Origin: Stenopsyche tienmushanensis
Taxonomy: Eukaryota; Arthropoda; Insecta; Trichoptera; Stenopsychidae
Length of the DNA stretch: 64,000 nucleotides
NCBI GenBank assembly: GCA_008973525.1
Contig: WACJ01000247.1
Coordinates: 62,001 to 126,000, forward strand
Direction of reading: 5' to 3'
Position 1 is the stretch's first letter, and each line of letters begins with the position of its first letter. Below, piece by piece: positions 56,470-64,000 of the stretch. The position numbers were made by a program, and so were the translations under genes. The notes beneath the pieces were generated by a model that searched no databases, had not been told where the DNA came from, and was given only the letters and a program-made list of their open reading frames with translations.

Positions 56470-56763
56470 AACTCACATGCGAGTCTTTTAATTCGCTCTC
56501 TTAACCTTTCCTTTACGATGCTACGTATTAAGTACGCCATATGACATTCTAAAACCTCATATTTATTATATTTCATATCGATATAGATAGTATATCGAGA
56601 CTCAATGTAGTAATGTAAAAATTCTCATTGTTACAACTACTGCAATTCGACTCGGTGTAGTAAATACACCATAGTAAAAGAAAGGTTAAGATTGCCAAAT
56701 GAGTCATCTGAGTGAGTCTTTCGTCGTTGTGTATTGGGAATTAAATGACTCGTATACGAGTCG
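56470..56763. mobile_element. Nested MITEs: TTAA-flanked element inside a longer inverted repeat
   Basis: TTAA at 56501-56504 and 56686-56689 flank CCTTTCCTTTACGATG and its approximate inverse CATAGTAAAAGAAAGG (181 bases). Outside these, ACTCACATGCGAGTCTTTTA (from 56470) is inverted at 56740-56763 as TAAATGACTCGTATACGAGT. The inner element is a third TTAA-type family in this window. Confidence 0.65.
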
Positions 56764-57029
56764 CTCGTCATTTAAGTGTATGAAAAATTGAAATGTGGTG
56801 TACTTATTTTTTCTTTTAATACTTGTTCATTGTTCAAAAATTAAGAACTCAATAAATTTTATCCAAATTGTTTAAAAGGTATTTCACTCATTGTTATAAA
56901 ATGTAAATGTAAATATCGCCGATCATGGAGAAGCTTTTTGCTCTTTTACGATAGCATCAACCGGTAAATACTATGGAGCACCATGTTCGAGATGGTAATC
57001 TTGGATAAGCTGGTAAAATTGTTGAGTAC

Positions 57030-57360
57030 GCTCCAATGGAGTCAAATAGGGGGATGCCCTCTCCCCACTACTTTTTAATATTGCATTGAAAGCAATTATG
57101 AACGATGATGCGGACGATATTATTATCGACGGAGCTGTTGCGTATCTTTTCAGATAATCAAAATTCATGCTCCGAAACCATGATTACCAATCGAGAGGTC
57201 ATGGACACACGGCAAAGTGTTAATTAACAGCTTCATTCGAACTTGCCGTTTGTAATGTGTGGATGCCGACTCTTGTCATATTAGATTCGGCACGAATGGC
57301 AGTACACTCGTCAGAAGACGTTGTCTACGCTGGGATAGACAGGCGGACACAGACACCGCA
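57030..57360. mobile_element. LINE RT and tail fragments
   Basis: Plus-strand GGDALSPLLFNIALKAIMND-like residues, read with one shift, match the RT block at 1500-1570. At 57285-57345 the NGSTLVRRRCLRWDRQ-like tail matches 1760-1800. Heavily mutated. Confidence 0.55.
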
Positions 57361-58108
57361 CCTCGTTGATTGTCGCAATCAAAATTAGAGCTTTTAAGAT
57401 TGACGCGAATCAACATGTTTATATATTTTTCAATATGAAAACAGGTATCCGATTCGAATTATTTAAGTAATTCTGCGTCCATGAGCCCGACATGAGATTC
57501 GAAATATTGGAAAAGCACAATTTGAACTTTTCATTTGTCTCTTAAATGATTGCTAAACGCGATTGGATACCCGTTTTCTATTAAAAAAAATTGACAAAAT
57601 GTCGGTCGAGTTTGAATTTAAGAAAAAATGACAACTCAAGAAAAGATCATTTATTATGGAAATTCACATTTAAATATTACACGATGGATACAATTTTGAG
57701 GATAAAAACAGAAGCTATTTAATTGAATAATTATCCAGTCAGTTTACAGTTCTTTTCTTCAATGCATGCCTTACTTAAAGATTTTTCTTTCTTTCAATAA
57801 ACTAAATTTATTTTAGATTAAATTACAACTAAGAGATACAATTTATCACATTATTTTCATCAATAGTCTATTTTTAAACTAGCAAGGTTTTTATAATTAA
57901 AATAAATGCACTAATAATTCACAGAAGGGAATGTATGCATATTAAATATCGCACAAAAAAAAACAACTATAAAACACTAAAATACATTCGGATTTTTAAA
58001 AAGGAAAATTGTTTCTTTTCATGTTTCTAAAATTTTGCTGCAAACTTATGCAATAAATTCTTTGATAAAATCTACAATAAAACGTTTCTTTTATCTCTGT
58101 TTAAAATA

Positions 58109-59536
58109 CAGTAGAACTCCGCTTATTCTAAATAAAAGAGAACCAAAATGTCATGCGTGTCAATTTCTTTCATTTGTAATTCAATACTTTATGCTTTTTA
58201 AATTATATTGAATTTATTTATATCCTTTACAACCGTGAAAGAAAACTATCAAATTACACATTCATGGATTTATTATTATTACATAGCCATGTTGTCTAAT
58301 GGACCGGAACGTATTTCGCTAGAACAAAAAAGCACACATTTTGGAACCTATAAAATGCAGAGAAATTAATAAAATATCTGAAGGATTGAATATGAGTAGG
58401 TCTATAATTTCTAGGATTCAAAAAAGGGAAGATAAAATAAGAAAAAGGATTTACATTGGATCATCGGTCAGTATAAATCAAACTGCTCGTGTAAAAATTA
58501 TTTTATTAGCTTGAACGGAGAATTATTTAGTAGATACGGATTTAAAATCGCGGTCAAAAAATGTACCCCTGAATTTAAGAAAATTTATTATTAATATGTA
58601 TTCTAAAATAACGCATATTGCCAAAAAAGCTTTCAGGTTTATATTTGCCTTTTTTATTATTTATTCATCATATGTCAATGCATTAAAAATAACTTAAAAA
58701 AGTGTCAAAAACTTAAAAAAAAAATACAAAATCAGTGTGCTTTTAAACAAACCAAAGCCGTTCAAGGTCATTTAAAATACAAAAATGAAAAAAATAAAAT
58801 AAAATTGCTAATTTCTTTAAAATCGCTCATATCAATTGAAAAAGCCTAACCCTAAATTTTGTATGGGCGCCTAACCCTCTATAACCCTTTTTCCTATACG
58901 GCAGTCCCCATCTCGACGTTATAGGAGGGTTGACTGTATAAGCTCGTTGTTAAAAGTTCAAAGTAGCTGTAGTTTAAATCACAATGGCAACCAACTGTGT
59001 GGTTTTGAAATTATCAACGAGTTCAACTGCCTCGGATCTCTCATCTCCAATGACGGAGAATGCGATAACGAGAAGAATCGCAATGGCCAAATCAGCAACG
59101 ACTCGGATGATTAAGATTTGGAGAGATAAGAGCATCTCAAACAAAACAAAAAATAATTAAACCCTTTTCCGGCATTCTTACAATGCATTCTTCAATTCTT
59201 TGGAACTTGGAACTGGTCGCCGCTGTTGAAGGGAACAAAAGAAGACGCCCCACGCACTGGACTGATCAAATCAAGAGCGCTACAAGCTGTTCTATAGTTG
59301 CAGCTCTTCGAAAAGCCGCAAAACCGGCAAAAGGTGATGAACACATCCTTGACCAACAACAGAAGAGATCACAATCCTCAGCAATGGGGGACCAATTTAA
59401 CAAGAAAAGATGAATTATTGAGCTTTGAATGTAGTCACTGTGTGCTCACGACTGCATATATTTAAAGGGTGTAATTGAAAAGCAAAGAAACAAAATTTAA
59501 TCGAGAACATTTTTCAATTAAGGGAGTTTTACTGTA
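58109..59536 (+). mobile_element. Pogo/Tc1-like DNA transposon with nested insertions
   Basis: ATACAGTAGAACTCCGCTTA at the left and its inverse TAAGGGAGTTTTACTGTAT at the right, each at a TA, bound ~1.4 kb. Near 58290-58510 the plus strand reads CREINKISEGLNMSRSIISR followed by IQKREDKIRKRIYI: a helix-turn-helix DNA-binding domain of the Tc1/pogo type. No DDE catalytic core is visible. Bases 58855-58940 carry the end of the other pogo-like family (inverse of 32607-32660), and 58980-59410 a LINE tail remnant (FNCLGSLISNDGECD). Confidence 0.65.
58980..59412 (+). mobile_element. RTE-like LINE C-terminal remnant
   Basis: The plus strand gives FNCLGSLISNDGECDNE, the FxYLGSxIxxDGxCxxE block after the RT domain of RTE-type LINEs, followed by a degenerate IWRDKSIS-like region and a basic tail with PRTGLIKSRA in another frame. 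Stops and shifts throughout. Confidence 0.65.
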
Positions 59537-60009
59537 TTTGAGATTCAAAGTGTGTGTTATTTTTTTGTTTTGAACATTTGTCAGTGTATAAAATCTGCAA
59601 ATTAAATCCTAAACAGTTTAATATATATTTTTAAATCTAATATGTAATTCGTTTTTCTCAAGTGGATTAAACTCGAGATCTACTTTTAGTAGTTAGTACG
59701 GAGCATTTTAAATCGGATACAAGCCATCATTTTTTGATTTCGCAAGAAATATTACATATATACACAATATATATATTTTATTAGCTACTATTAAAATGAA
59801 GTTCTATATCCTCGGATCGGAGATTAAATTACCGTATGCATTAAAAAATGAGATCCAACTTGTACGCAAAAGGAAACTTTATGTATTTAAATAACCCCAT
59901 GTATTTGTTTCGTGGTTAAATAAAGAGTATATTGAGGTATATTCGAAATTACGTTTTCAAAAAACTTCTGTATTGATTAAAATGGCACAAAAAATAAGTA
60001 AAGTTCTCT

Positions 60010-63000
60010 TTAAATGGTATCCGGTGATGAATTGTCTTTTTCAGGATGGCTGTACGGTGGTAGTCTCCATAAAAAAGAAGACGGAAGAATTTGAATATTA
60101 TCTGGGACACTATTTTGAGATTGCGACGAATCCAAGTGCGATAAACATTCTAAAAACCTTTCAAAAGCATGCCCCTAAAAAAAGTAACAGTAAAAATAAA
60201 AATAAATGATAAGTATTGTAAAAAAAATAAACGGTGTGAAAAAAAATACAGCACTAACTTCTTGGGCATTGTTTGTTGCCGAATTTTTTGATTGACCTAC
60301 GGCTTCATCTGGATTATTAGATTGAGCCAATGGCAAAGCAACATCGGTGTTCGTTTCTGATGAACAACTATTCACATTTTCTCTTTGTAGAGATTGTTGC
60401 AATTGAAGGTAGCCTATTTCAGGGTTTCCTTTGCTGCTGCTACCTGAATTTATATACTTCATTTCAAAATAATAGTTGATTAAATCATAAATGATGGGAT
60501 TAGGAAGAATAGTAAGAAAAATTGCAAAAACAAGGTTTTGTTTTACTTCACGAATGAATTTTAATTTTTTAACTAATTAATCAATCGCATGAAATCAACT
60601 CCATTGTACTTTACGCTGATTTTTTGTACTTTATTTCAAAACAGTTACCTGATGAATTTTCATCATTTGGAAAACTTGTTGACTGATCGACATATTGAAT
60701 CTGCGTTTTTATATCACTATTCGGAACTTCAGTTTTGCCACTCGCCGTATCCGCTTGAACATTTTCTAGAGTATTTGCTGGTGTACTCGAATCTGACAAC
60801 AACAAAAAAATGAAAATATTTACATGAATAAATGTTTCCACATACACACATATGTCAGGTGTTACGACATTATACACGTGTGTCCCAAAAGTCATGAAAC
60901 ACGGTAATCGGTGCTATAATAACCTGAAAAATATATTGGGGAATAAATGGCAGAATGGCAGTGGACCCGTCGGAAGACCTCGGCTATGCTGGGCTGATCA
61001 AGTCAATAAAGACGCCGCACGTCTGGACCTGGGAAATTGGAGTGAGGAGACTCAGGACTGACGAAAATGACGGCAAGCGTTGTCGGTGGCTTTCTTATAG
61101 GGCTGAAGGACCCACCCAAAGTAAAAATAAGTAACTGCATTCAAAGGACACCATTTTGACAGCATTAATGCAATCCAAGCAGTTGTGACCTCGGCTCTGA
61201 AGAAGATTCCCATTGAGGCTGTACCGAGCATGACAGAGTCGGTGGAAAAAATGTGTAGATGCTCGTGGAGAGTACTTTGGAAGAATATTAACAATTTGTA
61301 CCAGCATTGTCAATAAATACTTAAAAAATATACATATTCCATGACTTTTGGGATATGACTGCATATCATGCTATATTAGAGTGTGACAACATTTTAATCT
61401 TAGTAGAACTTTAATTCTTCAGCTGAGATATAGAAAAATAGCTCATTAATCCCTCAGAGGTAAGACACAATGTTGTGTCTGAATTCTAGTGACTCATAAA
61501 GAGCATTCTTAGATGTTGAGCTCGGAGATGGATAGAGACGGAGAGTCGATTGTATAGATCGTTAACCCAAATTTATCGACTAATAATGATGTGTGAATGA
61601 AATGACAGAATATTTTGTGCTATGGACATTGTTTATTTATTTACGTAAAAGCTTCATACGCGCCGCTGCGGTCCTGACAGATAAGCAGATTTGTACGATG
61701 ATAAGTGGCAGACGAGCAAATATAGCATGTAAGATTATGAAGAATTTAAATTAGCTCACTATTCAAAAGGTTAATTTTATAATCATCTGTTCTGACATAA
61801 TTCAGAAAGAGGAATTGTATCTTATCTAGTATCAGTGGTTTAATACGGTTTAATTTAATACCACATAAGTATCACAGGTATCATAGTGTTCTATAACAAA
61901 GTAGCTCACTCGGTACTATTGTACGGTACGCCGATATGGGTTGATGCACTACGAATTGAGAAGATCCGGCTCAACTTGGCCAGAATCCGAAGAAGAAGTG
62001 TGATCAGAATAGCTGCTGCGTACCGCACAGTGTCGGAAGATGCTATACTGGCACTGACTACCATATCGCCAATTAACCTGCTCGCGCAGGAAAAACTGGT
62101 GGTACAAAATAAGTAGTCTTTTGAAGATTTGCTGCTGCTGATGGAAACTGTCCAAGGTCTCAGCTCAATATGTATACAAAAGCTGGTGCCCCGACTACAG
62201 AAATGTCTCAATCTCGTCGATGATTATATTGAAAAAGAGTTAAATATATTTGTGTAGTATCCTATGAATTTTAATTAAATACAAGCATTTTTCGATTCTG
62301 CATAAATGTTGTAACCTTACTTTCTGGATGACTAAAACTAAACATTTTTAAAAATAAAAGTAAACATCTTTATTACCTTTTGATGGCAATTGGGTAGGAT
62401 ATATCCAGCCATTTTCATTGAAAACACTTGAGCATAGTATGTCACTGATTTTTCGCATCCTATCAGAATGAGGTACAACATTAATATAATTCTCTATGTC
62501 TCTTTGAAGTCTCGCATTCAATGTGTTTGAAGGATTTGAATTCAAATCGGAGCTATTTAACAATGGCAATTCTGCAAATCCCGCACTGCTTTCACCTAAA
62601 AATATATATATGTCACAAGAAATATATGCATAATAAAAGAAACAACAACAAAAGTAGCAAACATATACCTGGCATAATTGTGTTTTCTATATCATTTTCA
62701 TCATTTGAGTGTCCAATACCCGAACATAAACTTATATCTGCTACCAATTCTTCCAGTTTACTGAAATCCTAATGGAAGCACAACAGAAAATTGTTTCATT
62801 ACAATTTCAAATACATTTGGGATTATTTTAAGATCAGAACAAAATACGTATTAACAAAAATACTTGCCCCGATATCGCTGCCTGAAGATGAAGCGCCGAG
62901 TGGGGAGAGTTGTTCGCCATTTTCAATCAAATGATCGGGTAAATTAAGCACAGCACTCGCTTGCTCTCCGATGAATTCCTTTATTAAACTCTCTTCCAAT

Positions 63001-63118
63001 TCCTTGTTTGAACAGGACAGTGAAGAATAACACGCCGAGTTCATTAATTCGGGAGACGATGAAGAGCTGTTTAACAGCGTAGTTTTTTTTTCTGTCTGAT
63101 TTCTGTGGCTGTCACCAC
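60010..63118 (-). CDS. Unrecognised Ser/Asn-rich acidic protein, 3' six exons (5' end off window)
   Basis: Six exons join in frame: 63118-62868, 62768-62669, 62595-62377, 60792-60649, 60443-60259 and 60174-60010, ~354 codons ending in a TAA at 60010. The first begins at a CCCAG acceptor, so more exons lie beyond 63118, probably past 64000. Visible sequence: Ser-rich start, ELEESLIKEFIGEQASAVLN, DFSKLEELVADISLCSGIGH, RLQRDIENYINVVPHSDRMR followed by KISDILCSSVFNENGW, Ser/Asn/Gln-rich linkers, and a C-terminal block with AFERFLECLSHLDSS and SSFLWRLPPYSH. The charged helical segments with disordered linkers suggest a scaffold or nuclear regulatory protein, but I cannot name the family. The exon at 62868 uses a GC donor. 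The large intron 60793-62376 is filled with transposons. Confidence 0.75.
60875..61363. mobile_element. Mariner family A copy carrying a LINE tail (intron of the unrecognised gene)
   Basis: Termini GTGTGTCCCAAAAGTCATGA and TCCATGACTTTTGGGATATG. Bases 60945-61130 are the LINE tail (GPVGRPRLCWADQVNKDAAR, LDLGNWSEETQD), near-identical to 1760-1945. The right part (61140-61310) is the mariner transposase C-terminus, ending MCRCSWRVLWKNINNLYQ on the plus strand. Confidence 0.75.
61436..61790. repeat. Dispersed repeat shared with 41820-42380
   Basis: GATTGTATAGATCGTTAACC, AATTTATCGAC, and TTTATTTATTTACGTAAA correspond to blocks in the same order at about 42008-42230. No coding potential or clear termini were seen, so its class is unknown. 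Confidence 0.5.
61886..62240 (+). mobile_element. R1-like LINE reverse-transcriptase thumb fragment
   Basis: The plus strand encodes VAHSVLLYGTPIWVDALRIE, then RRSVIRIAAAYRTVSEDAIL and SPINLLAQEKL: the LYGxPxWxxA...QRxxALRxxxAYRTxSxxAxxxxxGxxPxxLLxxE signature of R1-clade LINEs. A stop ends the frame at 62114. The sequence ends near an Asp/Glu tail, and the 3' end is not defined. Confidence 0.85.
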
Positions 63119-63225
63119 CTGGGTTTAAATTAATTTCTTAGTAAGCGCTTAAAAAACGATCAATCTGATAAGAAATTATTAATATTACAATATTTAATTC
63201 AAAAAATCTAACCCAATACAATATT

Positions 63226-64000
63226 ATATTGGGTGGGTGAATAAATTCCTGCCGTTTCACCATCAGATGGTGTTATAACAATTGTATGCGTTTAGCTTAA
63301 CCCTATCGGACCAGAAATCGTGAGACTTCCATACTTACTATTCAACAAAAAATCGTATTCAAAAGAATCTTTTAACTGAAGCTCGATTGTTCGTGTTGTC
63401 TTGAAAACAGGCGTTTGTTGTGATAATTAAGATACTCGCATCATTCTTATCGTTGACCAATTTTGTTATTCCGCTTTGACTGTTCTGGAGTGGCGTCATT
63501 AGACGAATATCACCACTCTTTGGCGAAATCTACTCCTACTCCAGAAGTAAACTAGCAGGTTTGCACGGTAACCCCGTCCTTTTATTTTCGCAACACAATA
63601 GGCAAAAATAGCTGAACAACAGGAAACAGATGCCATGCAAGTTGAACATTAATATTCCGAAGAAATTAACGAATATTGTGTACTTATCAACAATGTTAAG
63701 GTTTATTTATTGAGCTGTTCATTATCAAGCTTGTTACACGCTGCGGCACGGCTGACAGAAAAGTGGATTTAGATTAGAGCGTAGCATGTCTGCTCTCCGG
63801 ATCGAAAGGGTTAAATGTAAACATTTCTTTTCGAGCGTGAAATATGTCAAATTTTGTACCGAGTATTTGCATGGAATTTACTGCATTACTTTATTAGAGA
63901 CTTATGGTGATCATACTCTGGTAGAAAGGTCACGCAGAGATTGGTTCGATCATACCAATCTGAACTTACAAAATAACTAGGTGCAGTTCAAACAGTTTCG
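63226..64000 (+). mobile_element. Mariner family C copy with an inserted TTAA element (runs off window)
   Basis: Starts TTGGGTGGGTGAATAAATTC, the family C terminus. The plus strand at 63830-63980 encodes KFCTEYLHGIYCITLLETYG, then DHTLVERSRRDWFDH and LNLQNN: the N-terminal helix-turn-helix domain of mariner transposase (xETYGDHxLxExxxxxWFxxFxxxxFDLxx). A 510-base TTAA-flanked element separates terminus and transposase. The copy continues beyond 64000. It lies upstream of the last acceptor of the unrecognised gene, probably in its intron. Confidence 0.8.
63301..63810. mobile_element. TTAA-flanked non-autonomous element (CCCTATCGGACCAG ends)
   Basis: TTAA at 63297-63300 and 63811-63814 flank CCCTATCGGACCAGAAAT and TCCGGATCGAAAGGG, inverted piggyBac-style ends. 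The interior (TTGTCTTGAAAACAGGCGTT, ACTTCTGGAGTAGATTT inverse) recurs in opposite orientation within 41735-42660. No transposase frame is present. Confidence 0.75.

Larger units (their letters stand above)
54829..60009. other. Hyccin 3' flank and intergenic region
   Basis: Holds the probable hyccin 3' UTR (to about 55320), AT-rich sequence, an orphan coding-looking exon (56059-56248), nested MITEs (56470-56763), degenerate LINE fragments (57030-57360), AT-rich sequence without features (57370-58100), and a pogo-like element with an internal LINE remnant (58109-59536). The last part to 60009 is probably the 3' flank of the minus-strand gene. Confidence 0.5.

Noticed and set aside
59973..60209. 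Plus-strand open frame of 78 codons with a basic C-terminus
   Set aside because: It is the antisense shadow of the last exon of the minus-strand gene (60010-60174) and its T-rich acceptor tract, which explains the Lys/Asn-rich end.

Overview
The window is nuclear DNA of an arthropod, most likely an insect. It is AT-rich, its genes have many short GT-AG introns, and the introns and intergenic spaces are full of degraded mariner, pogo-like, piggyBac-like and non-LTR (LINE) elements. No rRNA, tRNA, CRISPR array or bacterial-type operon was seen. I cannot name the species.

Six protein-coding loci can be assembled by hand from splice sites, reading phase and conserved motifs. (1) 431-27652, plus: VPS13D, a bridge-type lipid transfer protein. 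59 exons join in one uninterrupted frame of about 4,100 codons; only the first ~100 codons lie off the left edge. (2) 32190-36594, plus: a C11orf54/PTD012-type zinc ester hydrolase (7 exons, ~323 residues), whose last exon has a one-base frame break. (3) 38490-48048, minus: Spt16, the large subunit of the histone chaperone FACT (17 exons, ~1,110 residues), with two one-base discontinuities. (4) 49219-51510, minus: COX10, haem A farnesyltransferase (6 exons, 438 residues). (5) 52443-54828, plus: hyccin/FAM126, of the plasma-membrane PI4KIIIalpha complex (7 exons, 516 residues), divergent from COX10. (6) 60010-63118, minus: the 3' six exons of an unrecognised Ser/Asn-rich, acidic protein whose 5' end lies off the right edge. 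One further orphan coding-looking exon is at 56059-56248.

The genes are ordinary housekeeping functions (lipid transport, chromatin, haem/respiration, phosphoinositide signalling) and do not form a pathway. C11orf54 and Spt16 are convergent; COX10 and hyccin share a ~930 bp divergent promoter region.

The rest is a transposon graveyard. There are at least five mariner families with distinct terminal repeats, two pogo-like families, six or more piggyBac-like or TTAA-flanked non-autonomous families, one ~75 bp foldback element, and many copies of the C-terminal (RT thumb / CCHC) end of R1/Jockey-like LINEs. Several elements are nested, and two pairs of loci share the same nested combination. 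I found no convincing evidence of a previously undescribed biological system. The points most worth checking are the frame breaks in essential genes, the unassigned gene at the right end, the orphan exon, and the TTAA-flanked families.
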